Shown here in pieces: positions 28,586 to 37,561 of a stretch of DNA of 64,000 nucleotides; position 1 is the stretch's first letter; each line of letters opens with the position of its first letter. Source of the DNA: Caballeronia sp. Lep1P3 (lineage in GTDB: Bacteria > Pseudomonadota > Gammaproteobacteria > Burkholderiales > Burkholderiaceae); the NCBI RefSeq assembly GCF_022879595.1, contig NZ_CP084265.1, positions 1,426,001 through 1,490,000 on the forward strand, in the 5' to 3' direction. The position numbers and the translations under genes were made by a program. A model generated the notes under the pieces. That model was not told the origin of the DNA. It saw nothing but the letters and a program-made list of their open reading frames with translations, and did no database searches.

Positions 28586-29042
28586 ACCGATACTGCTCGT
28601 CGAAGACAATCCGAATGACCTCGAGCTCACGCTCGTCGCGCTCGACAAGAGCCAGCTCGCCAATGAAGTGATCGTCGCGCGCGACGGCCAGGAGGCCATC
28701 GACTATCTGACCTCCGAAGGCGAATGGAAGGACCGCGCGCCGGGCAATCCGGCCGTCATCCTGCTCGATCTGAAGCTCCCGAAAATCGACGGGCTGGAAG
28801 TGCTCGACATGATCCGCTCCAGCGCGGGCTTGAAGAGCGTGCCGGTCGTCATGCTCACGTCGTCGCGCGAGGAGCAGGACCTCGTGCGCAGCTACGAGCT
28901 GGGCGTGAACGCCTACGTGGTGAAGCCGGTGGAGTTCGCGGAGTTCGTCGAGGCGATCAGCGATCTCGGCGTGTTCTGGGCCGTGCTGAACGAACCGCCG
29001 CCCGGTTCCACGCGCTTTCGCCGTCCGTCGGCGGGGCAGTGA
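28578..29042 (+). CDS. Response regulator, Rcp1-type single receiver domain
   Basis: 154 residues and only a receiver domain, with acidic pair Glu9-Asp10, phospho-acceptor Asp64 (ILLDLKLP), Thr of MLTSS and the conserved Lys of VVKPVEF. Such stand-alone receivers are the usual partners of phytochrome kinases (Rcp1 of cyanobacteria). It has no output domain, so the signal must pass on by protein contact, possibly to the hybrid kinase next to it. Starts inside the end of bphP. Confidence 0.92.
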   Translation: MLKPILLVEDNPNDLELTLVALDKSQLANEVIVARDGQEAIDYLTSEGEWKDRAPGNPAVILLDLKLPKIDGLEVLDMIRSSAGLKSVPVVMLTSSREEQDLVRSYELGVNAYVVKPVEFAEFVEAISDLGVFWAVLNEPPPGSTRFRRPSAGQ

Positions 29043-29117
29043 CGGCCGTGTCCATGTCAGCGCACACGACTCTCCTCACGCGAGCGCGCCCGCTTCTTCG
29101 CGAGGCCGCCTAAGACC

Positions 29118-31055
29118 ATGCAGCCCCTGCATCTGCTTCTCGTCGAAGACAACGCACTCGATGCGGAGCTGACGATCGCCCAGCTCGAACGCGCCGACTA
29201 CGTGGTCGAGGCGTCCATCGTCTACGACGCCGCGACGTTCATCGCCGAGATCGAGGCGAAGCGCTTCGACGTGATCCTCGCCGATTTCGTCATGCCGACG
29301 TTCTCCGGCATCGAGGCGCTCTCGATTGCAAGCGAACGCGCGCCGGACACGCCGTTCATCTTCGTGTCGGGGTTGCTCGGCGAGGAACACGCCGTCGACA
29401 TGCTCAAGCGCGGCGCGACCGACTACGTGCTCAAGCAGCGCCTGCAACGGCTGCCGGCGGTCGTGCGGCGCGCGATGCGCGAGAGCGCCGAGCGCACGCA
29501 GCGCATCGCCGTCGAACGGGCGCTGCGCGAAACGGAGACGCATTTTCGGCTGCTCGTCGAGGCGCTCAAGGACTACGCCGTCATCACGCTGGATCCGGAA
29601 GGGCGCATCCGCACCTGGAACGTCGCGTCCGAGCGCATTTTCGGCTTTCCGGCGCAGGACGTCCTCGGGCAGAGCGCGAGCATTTTCTATAGCGAGGACG
29701 ATCGCGAAGCCGGCGTGTTCGACGTAGAACTGGAGACCGCGCGCCGCGAAGGCAGCGCAAGCGACGACCGCTGGCTCTGGCGCAAGGACGGTCACTCGTT
29801 TTTCGCATCGGCCGTGACGACCGCGATCCGCGCCGAACAGAACGAGCTGATCGGCTTCTCGAAGATCGTGCGCGACGCCACCGACGCGCACATGGCCGCC
29901 GACGCGCTGCGGCTCGCGAAGGATCAGGCGGAATCCGCGAACCGCGCGAAGGACCACTTCCTCGCGGTGCTGTCGCACGAGCTGCGTACGCCGCTCACGC
30001 CGATCCTCGCGGCCGTGCGCCTGCTCGAAATCAAGCATCCGCTGCCCGCCGAGGCGCATCCGACGCTCGATCTGATTCGCCGCAACGTCGAACTGGAGGC
30101 GCGGCTCATCGACGATCTGCTCGATCTCACGAGCATCGCGCGCGGCAAGCTGAGCCTGAACTTCGCGAGCGTCGGCCTCAATACGCTGCTCACGAGCGCG
30201 CTCGACATGTCCGAGGCCGATCTGCGCGCGAAGCAGCTCACGCTCGAGACGCGCTTCGACGCCGAGCGTTTCGTCGTGCTCGGCGATGCCGCGCGGCTTC
30301 AGCAGATCGTCTGGAATCTGATGAAGAACGCGGTCAAGTTCACGCCGGCGGGCGGGCGAATCGAAGTGCGAACGTGGAATCCGGACGACGCGACCATCGC
30401 CGTCTCGGTGACGGACAGCGGCATCGGCATCAGCGCGGAAGCGTTGCCGCGCATCTTTTCGGCGTTCGAGCAGGCCGACGATTCGATCACGCGCTCCTTC
30501 GGCGGCCTGGGCCTCGGGCTTGCGATCGCCAGCACGCTCGCGCAGAAGCACGGCGGCACGTTGTCGGCGTACAGCGACGGCCGCGACGCGGGCGCGCGCT
30601 TCACGCTGACGCTGCCGCTCGCGCGGATGCAGCCGGCGCACGAAGCCGCGCCCTTGCCCGAAGCCGCGCGCCTCGACCGCGGCCGCACGCTGCGCGTGCT
30701 GCTGGTGGAGGACAACGAGCAGACATCGTCGGCGATGGCCGAAGTGCTCGAGATGCTCGGCCACGGCGTCACCGTCGCGACGACGGTGGCCGACGCGCTC
30801 GAGCGCGCGAGGAGCGGCCCGTTCGATCTGCTCGTGAGCGACATCGGCCTGCCGGACGGCAGCGGGCTCGACATCGCGCGCGCGTGGCGCGCGCTTCAGC
30901 CGGAGAAGCCTTCCGTCGCGATCACCGGCTACGGCATGGACGAGGACATCCGCCGCTGCCGCGAGGCCGGATTTCGCGATCATCTGACGAAGCCCGTCAA
31001 CTTTGCGCGGCTCGAAGCACTGATTCAGTCGCTCGCGGAGCAGCTTTCGGAGTGA
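29118..31055 (+). CDS. Hybrid sensor histidine kinase, REC-PAS-HisKA-HATPase-REC
   Basis: 645 residues. An N-terminal receiver (Asp56 in ILADFVMP), a PAS domain (about 140-250, HFRLLVEALKDYAVITLDPEGRI), HisKA with His287 in LSHELRTPLTP, an HATPase with NLMKNAVKFT and GLGLGLAI, and a C-terminal receiver with Asp575 in LVSDIGLPDG. No membrane segment, so it is soluble. A receiver at the front means its activity can be set by another kinase; BphP, 75 bp upstream of this unit, is the obvious candidate. No DNA-binding output is present in the whole cluster. Confidence 0.93.
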   Translation: MQPLHLLLVEDNALDAELTIAQLERADYVVEASIVYDAATFIAEIEAKRFDVILADFVMPTFSGIEALSIASERAPDTPFIFVSGLLGEEHAVDMLKRGATDYVLKQRLQRLPAVVRRAMRESAERTQRIAVERALRETETHFRLLVEALKDYAVITLDPEGRIRTWNVASERIFGFPAQDVLGQSASIFYSEDDREAGVFDVELETARREGSASDDRWLWRKDGHSFFASAVTTAIRAEQNELIGFSKIVRDATDAHMAADALRLAKDQAESANRAKDHFLAVLSHELRTPLTPILAAVRLLEIKHPLPAEAHPTLDLIRRNVELEARLIDDLLDLTSIARGKLSLNFASVGLNTLLTSALDMSEADLRAKQLTLETRFDAERFVVLGDAARLQQIVWNLMKNAVKFTPAGGRIEVRTWNPDDATIAVSVTDSGIGISAEALPRIFSAFEQADDSITRSFGGLGLGLAIASTLAQKHGGTLSAYSDGRDAGARFTLTLPLARMQPAHEAAPLPEAARLDRGRTLRVLLVEDNEQTSSAMAEVLEMLGHGVTVATTVADALERARSGPFDLLVSDIGLPDGSGLDIARAWRALQPEKPSVAITGYGMDEDIRRCREAGFRDHLTKPVNFARLEALIQSLAEQLSE

Positions 31056-31206
31056 CGCGCGGCCCGGCGGCGGCGCCGGGTCCGAGCTTTTTGCAAAAAT
31101 TCGCGCTCCTGCGCGAGAACGGTGTCGATTGGCGGCATGCTTGCACGTCGTAAGATCGGGAGCGGGCGCGGCTCGCTCTCTCACGACGTTCAACCAAGGA
31201 GCCACC

Positions 31207-31677
31207 ATGTCCCAGTCAGCCGTCAAACCCATTCCCGAAGGCATGCACTCGCTCACTCCGCATCTCGTGTGCGCGGGCGCGGCCGAGGCCATCGAGTTCT
31301 ATAAGCGTGCGTTCGGCGCGGTCGAACTCGGGCGCATGCCGGGGCGGGACGGCAAGCTCATGCACGCGATGGTCCGAATCGGGGATTCCGCGCTGATGCT
31401 CGTCGACGAGCACCCGAACTTCGGCATGCTCGGCGCCGCCGCGTTCAAAGGCTCGCCCGTCACCATCCACCTCTATGTCGAAGATGCCGACGCCACCGTG
31501 AAGCAGGCCGAAGCCGCCGGCGCGCGTGTGACCATGCCCGTCGCCGACATGTTCTGGGGCGACCGCTACGGGCGTCTGGAAGATCCGTTCGGGCACCAGT
31601 GGTCGGTCGCGACCCATACGCGCGATGTCAGCCCCGAAGACATGAAGCGGGCAATGGCCGAGAATCCGTGTCAGTGA
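31207..31677 (+). CDS. VOC-superfamily (glyoxalase/PhnB-like) protein
   Basis: 156 residues with paired beta-alpha-beta-beta-beta modules: HLVCAGAAEAIEFYKRAFGAVELGRMPG and IHLYVEDADATVKQAEAAGARV, ending in DPFGHQWSVATH. Members bind a metal between the two modules; substrates are diverse and cannot be deduced. The start is chosen after AAGGAG. Followed 35 bp later by a second VOC gene on the same strand. Confidence 0.88.
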   Translation: MSQSAVKPIPEGMHSLTPHLVCAGAAEAIEFYKRAFGAVELGRMPGRDGKLMHAMVRIGDSALMLVDEHPNFGMLGAAAFKGSPVTIHLYVEDADATVKQAEAAGARVTMPVADMFWGDRYGRLEDPFGHQWSVATHTRDVSPEDMKRAMAENPCQ

Positions 31678-31712
31678 CGCCCGGTCGATCCCGGAATTCA
31701 GGAGAAACGCTC

Positions 31713-32186
31713 ATGCAGAAGATCTCGCCCTGTCTGTGGTTCGACGGCGATGCACAGGAAGCCGTCGATTGCTATCTCGGCATTTTCAAAAGCGCACGCA
31801 TCACCGAAACGATGCTGCATACCGAAGCCAGCCCCGGCGCGGAAGGCAGCGTGCTCGCCATTCTCTTCGAGCTGGAAGGCGGCGAATTCATGGCGTTGAA
31901 CGGCGGCTCGCAGTACCGCTTCACGCCGGCCATATCGATGGTCGTCAAGTGCGAGACGCAGGACGAAATCGACCATTACTGGACGAAGCTCATCGACGGC
32001 GGCGAGGCGCTGGCCTGCGGCTGGCTCACGGACCGCTTCGGCGTGACGTGGCAGATTACGCCGGCGAAGCTGCCTTTCATGCTGATGGACGCCGACAAGG
32101 CGCGCGCGAATCGCACCATGAAAGCGATGATGGACATGGTGAAGCTCGACATCGCGGAACTGGAGCGCGCCTACAACGGCGGCTGA
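31713..32186 (+). CDS. VOC-family protein of the PhnB/3-demethylubiquinone methyltransferase-like type
   Basis: 157 residues, beginning MQKISPCLWFDGDAQEAVDCYLGIF and with ALNGGSQYRFTPAISMVV, the hallmark of the PhnB-like group often misnamed 3-demethylubiquinone-9 methyltransferase. There is no SAM-binding motif, so a methyltransferase role is unlikely. Ribosome site AGGAGA precedes the ATG. Ends in a hairpin shared with the convergent fetB-like gene. Confidence 0.88.
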   Translation: MQKISPCLWFDGDAQEAVDCYLGIFKSARITETMLHTEASPGAEGSVLAILFELEGGEFMALNGGSQYRFTPAISMVVKCETQDEIDHYWTKLIDGGEALACGWLTDRFGVTWQITPAKLPFMLMDADKARANRTMKAMMDMVKLDIAELERAYNGG

Positions 32187-32188
32187 GG

Positions 32189-32214
32189 CGTGGCACGTCG
32201 CTCGACGTGCCACG
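32189..32214. terminator. Hairpin between convergent VOC and ABC permease genes
   Basis: A perfect 12-bp inverted repeat, CGTGGCACGTCG and CGACGTGCCACG, separated by 2 bp, with a second GAGCG..CGCTC stem and a T-run at 32215-32243. It can serve as terminator in both directions. Confidence 0.65.
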
Positions 32215-32223
32215 AGCGAGCGC

Positions 32224-33039
32224 TCAGGCCGCTCGCTTTTTCGCTTTTCTCTCGATGAGCTTCGCCGCCATGAACCGGTGATCCGGCGAGAAAAGCCGCC
32301 GGTAAGTCAGCACCACCGCCCCGACGACGCCGAGCCCCGACGCCGCCGCGATCAGAAACATGATGACGATCTGATACCGCACCGCCTGCAAGGGCGATTG
32401 CCCCGCCAGCACCTGACCGGTCATCATCCCCGGCAGGCTCACGAGGCCGACCACGGCCATCTGATTGAGCGTCGGAATCATGCCCGCGCGCACCGCCTGA
32501 CGCGCGGGCCCTTGCGCCGCTTCCCAGCGCGTCGCGCCGAGCGCGAGCGACATCTCCACCGCCGCGCGCCCCGCGGTCAGTTCTTCGGTCATCCGTTCTA
32601 TGCCGAGCGACACGCCTGTCAGCGTGTTGCCGAGAATCATGCCGAGAATCGGAATTGCGTATTGCGGCTCGTACCACGGATGAATGCGGATCACCGCGAA
32701 GAGTCCGAATGCGCCGATGAGCCATGAACTGCCCCAGATCGACGCGATGCTGTCCGCGCGCTGGCCCGCATACGTGCGCCGCCCGCGACCGGACGCGGCC
32801 ATTCCCGCGATCACCGTCATCAGGGCCATCAGCGGCAGCACGACATACCAGCGGCTGAACGCGAATACCCAGCCGAGCACGTAGCCGATGAAGAGCAACT
32901 GCGCGATGGTGCGGACCGCCGCGATCAGGAGCCGGCGCTCGAGGCCGAGACCGAGCGCCACCGACAGCGCGCCATTCACGACGATCAGCGCGGCCGCGAG
33001 CGCGATATCGAAGAGACTCAGATTCTGATAGCCGTTCAT
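32224..33039 (-). CDS. fetB: ABC transporter permease, FetB (YbbM/UPF0014) family
   Basis: 271 residues with about seven hydrophobic membrane segments. The family pattern (RTIAQLLFIGYVLGWVF, ILGMILGNTLTGVSLGIER, SLPGMMTGQVLAGQSP) is clear. In E. coli FetAB exports iron and protects from oxidative stress; the substrate here is inferred from family only. The start overlaps the stop of the ATPase gene (ATGA). Confidence 0.88.
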   Translation of the reverse strand: MNGYQNLSLFDIALAAALIVVNGALSVALGLGLERRLLIAAVRTIAQLLFIGYVLGWVFAFSRWYVVLPLMALMTVIAGMAASGRGRRTYAGQRADSIASIWGSSWLIGAFGLFAVIRIHPWYEPQYAIPILGMILGNTLTGVSLGIERMTEELTAGRAAVEMSLALGATRWEAAQGPARQAVRAGMIPTLNQMAVVGLVSLPGMMTGQVLAGQSPLQAVRYQIVIMFLIAAASGLGVVGAVVLTYRRLFSPDHRFMAAKLIERKAKKRAA

Positions 33040-33734
33040 GGCTGGATTCCCGGTCCGGAGAGTTCGCCCGCCGTCATCGCGAGATGGCGCGCGGCCACGC
33101 GGCGCGCCTGCTCGGGATCGTGCGACACCCAGATGCATGCGCGCATCGCATGGGCGTCGAACCAGGCGGCGACGAGCGCTTCGATGGCGCGCGCCGATGC
33201 CGGATCGAGCGATGCGGTCGGCTCGTCGAGCAGCAGCACGTCGGGCGCGAGTTGCAGCACGCGCAGCAGCGCCGCGATCTGCGCCTCGCCGCCCGACAGC
33301 TCGCTAGCGAACTTGTCGAGAAAGCCGGGCGCGCGGCCCGCCGCGTTCAGCAGACGCGTCGCCACGTCGCGGTCGAAGTGGACATCGTGATACGTCTTGA
33401 GCGTGTACGGATAGCGCAGATTGTCTTCGACGGTGCCGTCGAGCATCGCGGGGCGCTGCGCGATATACGCGACACGCCGCCTGTACGCCGGAATCTGCGC
33501 GCGCGCGATGCGCTCGCCGCGCCACGCGACGACGCCCTCGTCGCACGGATCGAGCAGCGCGAGCGTGCGCAGAAAGACGCTCTTGCCGGACCCCGACGGC
33601 CCGGTGATCGACGCGCGTTCGCCCGCATTCAGCGTGAAGTTCGTCGGATGAAGCAGCAGCGTGCCGCGCACGGCGTCGCGGCGCGCGACGCCCGTGGCCG
33701 TTACGAGCGGCACGGGCGAATAGTCGTGAGGCAT
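33036..33734 (-). CDS. fetA: ABC transporter ATP-binding protein, FetA (YbbL)-like
   Basis: 232 residues with Walker A GPSGSGKS, Q-loop IAQRP, signature LSGGEAQIAALLR, Walker B VLLLDEPTASLD and switch His in WVSHD. First gene of a two-gene minus-strand operon with the permease. Divergent from the AsmA gene, sharing a 136-bp control region. Confidence 0.9.
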   Translation of the reverse strand: MPHDYSPVPLVTATGVARRDAVRGTLLLHPTNFTLNAGERASITGPSGSGKSVFLRTLALLDPCDEGVVAWRGERIARAQIPAYRRRVAYIAQRPAMLDGTVEDNLRYPYTLKTYHDVHFDRDVATRLLNAAGRAPGFLDKFASELSGGEAQIAALLRVLQLAPDVLLLDEPTASLDPASARAIEALVAAWFDAHAMRACIWVSHDPEQARRVAARHLAMTAGELSGPGIQP

Positions 33735-33870
33735 CGTTCGATTGGGGATTTTTGTGTGCCGACATCTTACGCGCGGCCCGCGAATCGTGACTTGCGTCGC
33801 TTGCGGACCTACGAGCGGGCACACCTTGTGCTATTGCAGATTGGATCAGAAAAAACGGATGGAGCCGTCA

Positions 33871-36243
33871 ATGGCGCAAGCCCGAACTGCCGGAAAAATC
33901 GGAAAGATCGCTGCATGGTTTTTTGCCATTCTCGCGATCCTGATAGCCGTGCTCGTAGTCGTCTTCCTGACGTTTGACTGGAACCGTCTGCGTCCGTGGG
34001 TGGACGACAAGGTCTCGCAGGCGATCGGCCGCCAGTTCCAGATCACGGGCGACCTCAAGGTCGGCTGGCGCCGGCCGCCCAACGAAACGGGCTGGAAACG
34101 CTGGGTGCCGTGGCCGCGATTTTCGGCGCAAAAAATCGTCATCGCGAATCCGGACTGGGCGCGCCAGCAGCATTTCGCGACGCTCGACGAAATCGACTTC
34201 CAGGTGGCGCTCCTGCCGCTTCTCGCGCACGACATCGTCATTCCGACCATCAATCTGGTGAATCCCTCGATCGACATCGAGCGGCTCAAGGACAAGCGCA
34301 ACAACTGGACGTTCAAGTTCAAGCAGTCGACCGAGCCGTCGACGTGGAATCTCAAGCTCGGCGATATCTCGCTCGCGAAGGGCACGATCGACGTTCGCGA
34401 CGAAGTGACGAAGGCCGACATGAACGTGGTCGTCGATACGCTCGGCCAGGCCGTGCCGATCGGCGAAGTGATGAAGCAGCAGGAAGCGGCGTCCGCGAAG
34501 TCGTCGGCGGAAATGGTCGGCAAGGGAGGCGCGGCCAAGCTCAGCAAGCAGGCGGATGCGGCGGCGGCATCGGAAGCGTCGGCGGCATCGGCGGCGTCCG
34601 CGGCGGCGGCTGCGAACGCATCGGCGCCGAATCCGGCGAGCACGTCCGCGAGCAAGAGCATCACGACGAAGAACGCGCCCCCGACGCCCATCCCGCCGTA
34701 TGCGTTCGGATGGACGGCGAAGGGCACGTACAACGGCGGCAAAGTCTCGGGCGAGGGCAAGCTCGGCGGCGTCCTCGCCGTGCAGGACGCGAAGCGCCCG
34801 TTCCCCGTGCAGGCGGACGTGCGTCTCGGCGACACGCACATCGCGTTCGTCGGCACGGTGACGGACCCGGCGCACCTCGCGGCAGTCGACCTGCGGCTGT
34901 GGGTGCAGGCCGTCAGCATGGCGCATCTCTATCCGTTCACCGGCGTGACGCTCCCCGAGACGCCGCCGTTCGCGACGGAAGGGCGGCTCACCGGCCAGTT
35001 CCGGGAAGAAGGCAACGTCTTCCACTACGAGAACTTCACGGGGCGCGTGGGCGGCAGTGACATCAACGGGTCGCTGGTCTATGCGGCGAGAAAGCCGCGA
35101 CCGCTTTTGCAGGGCGAACTGGTGTCGCACTTGTTGCAGTTCTCGGATCTCGCCCCGATCATCGGCGCGGATTCGAACGCGAGCAAGGCGAAGCGCGGCG
35201 AAGCGGCGAAGCAGCCGTCCGCGAAGGCGCTGCCGACCGAGGAGTTCAAGACGGATCGCTGGAAAGCCATCGACGCCGACGTGAAGTTCACCGGCCAGCG
35301 CATCATCAAGGACCCGAAGCTGCCGATCACCGACCTCTACACGCATGTCGTGATGAAGGACGGCGTGCTTTCGTTCGAGCCGCTCAAGTTCGGCGTCGCG
35401 GGCGGGACGTTTGCATCCAATATTCATCTCGACGGCAGCGGCGCGCCGCTGAAGGGCAAGGTATCGGCGGAGGCGCGGCATCTGAAGCTCAAGCAGCTTT
35501 TCCCGACCAACAAGACGATGCAGTCGGCGCTCGGCGAGGTCAACGGCGATGCCGCGCTCTCCGCGACCGGCAATTCGCCCGCGGCGCTCGCGGCGAGTTC
35601 GAACGGCGAAGTGAAGGCGCTCGTGACGCAGGGCACCGTGAGCCGGCTCTACATGGAGGCGGCGGGCCTGAACGTCGCGAACGTGGTCTATGAGAAGCTC
35701 TTCGGCAATCGCGACGTGAAAATCAACTGCGCGGCGGCCGATTTCGTCGTGACGAACGGCGTGCTGGATTCGCGCGTCTTCGCACTCGATACCGACGACG
35801 CCGTCATCAACGTGGATGGCAACATCAATCTCAAGACCGAGGACATGGATCTCGGCATCCATCCGCATACGAAGGGTTTCCGCATCTTTTCGCTGCGCTC
35901 GCCGCTCTATGTGAAGGGCACGTTCAAGAACCCGAAGGTCGGCGTGAACGTGGGCGCGCTCGCCGTGCGCGGCGGTGCGGCGGTCGGGCTCGGCCTCATC
36001 AACCCGTTCGCGGCGCTGATTCCGCTGATCGCGCCGAGCAACAACAAGCCGCTGCCGTGCGGACAGATGCTCGCCGACATTCAGAAGCCGCCGACCGCGC
36101 CGCCCGCGGGCCAGAAGCAGAAGGCGAAGGCGGCCCCGGCGTATATGTCGTCCGATGCTGTCGGCGTGGGCGCGGCGGACAAGGCGCCGAAGAAGCCGGC
36201 AGCGCCGGCGCCGGCAAGCGCGGCGCAGTATCGGGGGAGTTGA
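33871..36243 (+). CDS. AsmA family protein
   Basis: 790 residues. One N-terminal membrane anchor (about 10-32), then a large periplasmic part with the AsmA start (WNRLRPWVDDKVSQAIGRQFQITGDLKV) and C-terminal AsmA_2 repeats (for example GEVNGDAALSATGNSPAALAAS). Proteins of this group are long bridge-like lipid-transport or outer-membrane-assembly factors. An Ala/Ser-rich low-complexity insert lies near 225-265. The start at 33871 has GGAG six bases upstream; an ATG at 33859 would add four residues. The C-terminus is Ala/Lys/Pro-rich. Confidence 0.9.
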   Translation: MAQARTAGKIGKIAAWFFAILAILIAVLVVVFLTFDWNRLRPWVDDKVSQAIGRQFQITGDLKVGWRRPPNETGWKRWVPWPRFSAQKIVIANPDWARQQHFATLDEIDFQVALLPLLAHDIVIPTINLVNPSIDIERLKDKRNNWTFKFKQSTEPSTWNLKLGDISLAKGTIDVRDEVTKADMNVVVDTLGQAVPIGEVMKQQEAASAKSSAEMVGKGGAAKLSKQADAAAASEASAASAASAAAAANASAPNPASTSASKSITTKNAPPTPIPPYAFGWTAKGTYNGGKVSGEGKLGGVLAVQDAKRPFPVQADVRLGDTHIAFVGTVTDPAHLAAVDLRLWVQAVSMAHLYPFTGVTLPETPPFATEGRLTGQFREEGNVFHYENFTGRVGGSDINGSLVYAARKPRPLLQGELVSHLLQFSDLAPIIGADSNASKAKRGEAAKQPSAKALPTEEFKTDRWKAIDADVKFTGQRIIKDPKLPITDLYTHVVMKDGVLSFEPLKFGVAGGTFASNIHLDGSGAPLKGKVSAEARHLKLKQLFPTNKTMQSALGEVNGDAALSATGNSPAALAASSNGEVKALVTQGTVSRLYMEAAGLNVANVVYEKLFGNRDVKINCAAADFVVTNGVLDSRVFALDTDDAVINVDGNINLKTEDMDLGIHPHTKGFRIFSLRSPLYVKGTFKNPKVGVNVGALAVRGGAAVGLGLINPFAALIPLIAPSNNKPLPCGQMLADIQKPPTAPPAGQKQKAKAAPAYMSSDAVGVGAADKAPKKPAAPAPASAAQYRGS

Positions 36244-36249
36244 AAGCGG

Positions 36250-36770
36250 GGCGAGAGGCGTTCGTCGTTTGCCAGTTCTCGTTAGAGGAGCGATGAGGGC
36301 GATCGGCGGGTCGGCATCGCGCGTCGAAGATGTGCGCGGGAAGCGGCGATGCGTCTCTGGAGCGCCTGAGAGTTCGAAACGGGCGCGGCTCTGGTCAGTC
36401 TTTGCGATTCGCTAGAGGGAAATGACGGCGGCCGCCGGCTCAGCCTCGCACGTCGAAGATGCGTGCAAGAAGCAGCGACACGTCCTTTGGGCGTCAGCGG
36501 GCCGAGACATGCGCGGCTCCGTCCGTATGCGGCGTTTGTTCGAGAGGAAGGGCGCGATCGATGGTTCGGCATTGCACGTCGAAGATGCGTGCGGGAAGCG
36601 GCGATACGCCTTTTGGGGCGCCTGAGAGTCCAAAAAGGCGTGACTCTGACGAGTCTTTGGGGTTGGTTAGAGGAAAAACGGCGACCGATGGCTAAGCATC
36701 GCACGTCAATGACGTGTGCAAGAAGCGGCGACGCGTCCCGGTCGCCCGCGAGTCGAAACACCCGCAACTA
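36250..36770. repeat. Tandem array of ~127-bp repeats (about four units)
   Basis: Fills the 546-bp gap between the AsmA gene and a DUF2795 gene. The block CACGTCGAAGATGCGTGC recurs with its CGTC at 36322, 36451, 36577 and 36704 (periods 129, 126, 127), followed each time by (A/G)AAGC(A/G)GCGA and ending in TTCG(C/T)TAGAGG; a partial unit precedes the first. Each block is a hairpin with arms of about 5 bp; unit 1 has GCGC/GCGC where units 2 and 3 have GCAC/GTGC, and unit 4 carries CACGTCA-A-TGACGTG. Several frames stay open through the array but do not look coding. Unrelated in sequence to the array at 17.5 kb. Confidence 0.85.
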
Positions 36771-36789
36771 CGCGCAACTGCGCAACGCC

Positions 36790-37035
36790 TCAGACCGAAA
36801 TCCCCGACCCCCCGTTGCTCCCCAGCAACTGCTCGACGGCATCGGCGTCGGCATAGTCCTGCTCCGGCAGGCCATCGAACACGGTGATGACATCGTTGCT
36901 CACGCCCGCCTCGCGCGCCGCATCGACGAGCGCGTCCTTGTTCGCCGGAAACTTCGCCGCGCGCAGCACCTGCGCGATTTCGTCGTCGATCGGTTCCTCG
37001 TTCAATGCGTGATTTTCTGCGGGCTTGTCGGTCAT
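36790..37035 (-). CDS. DUF2795 domain protein
   Basis: 81 residues; the core VLRAAKFPANKDALVDAAREAGVSNDVITVFDGLPEQDY matches the DUF2795 pattern (a small helical domain found in many actinobacterial and Burkholderia proteins). Function unknown. The N-terminus is acidic. Weak ribosome site (GACGCCAAG). Its stop is 20 bp from the end of the repeat array. Confidence 0.75.
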   Translation of the reverse strand: MTDKPAENHALNEEPIDDEIAQVLRAAKFPANKDALVDAAREAGVSNDVITVFDGLPEQDYADADAVEQLLGSNGGSGISV

Positions 37036-37073
37036 CTTGGCGTCCGGTTAGTGTTCTTGTGGCGCGAGGGGCC

Positions 37074-37334
37074 TTACGTCTGCACTTCTACCTGCTGGCT
37101 CGCCATGCCGTGACTCGGCGTGCGCGGCTTGGGCAGCGGCACATGACGCCAGCGCGCATGATCCAGGCTCTGCGCGGAGACATCGGGCGCGGGCGGTGCG
37201 ACCGGACCGGCGTTGATCCGCAGCGCGGCGCGCGTCGCGGACACGGCCGCCGAATCGGTCGAACTCGTATGCAGCGGCGCGGCATAGCACGACACCGACA
37301 CGAGGGCCATCGACAACAACGTTGAGGTCTTCAT
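37074..37334 (-). CDS. Small exported protein of unknown function
   Basis: 86 residues with an N-terminal signal sequence (MKTSTLLSMALVSVSCYA, cleavage near residue 18-19; a lipobox reading is possible at VSVSC but weak). The remainder is polar, with Pro- and His-containing segments and no known motif. A strong GGAGGGG site before the start supports translation. Separated from the DUF2795 gene by 38 bp on the same strand. Confidence 0.65.
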   Translation of the reverse strand: MKTSTLLSMALVSVSCYAAPLHTSSTDSAAVSATRAALRINAGPVAPPAPDVSAQSLDHARWRHVPLPKPRTPSHGMASQQVEVQT

Positions 37335-37561
37335 CGGGCAACCCCTCCTCACGTAAGCAGCAATTGCATCAAGCAAAGGCTATGCCGATGGCCGCGCCGC
37401 GCGCCCGTCGTGCGCGCCGCAGCATGCGCGCGAGCCGCGCCGGGCGTGCCGGGCGGGCGTTGCGCCCGCATACTTCGAGCGATGCGTGAACTGTTTTCAG
37501 GTGCCGCGCGCTCCGCGTTTTCCCTCGCTTGCGCGCCGAGAAATTGCACGCTTGCGTACTT

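Noticed and set aside
31713..32186. 3-demethylubiquinone-9 3-methyltransferase
   Set aside because: The name is a widespread misannotation; the protein has a VOC fold and no SAM-binding motif.
36282..36767. A 161-residue protein on the minus strand over the second array
   Set aside because: It is the repeat read in one frame; the last period (127) breaks the phase and there is no start signal.
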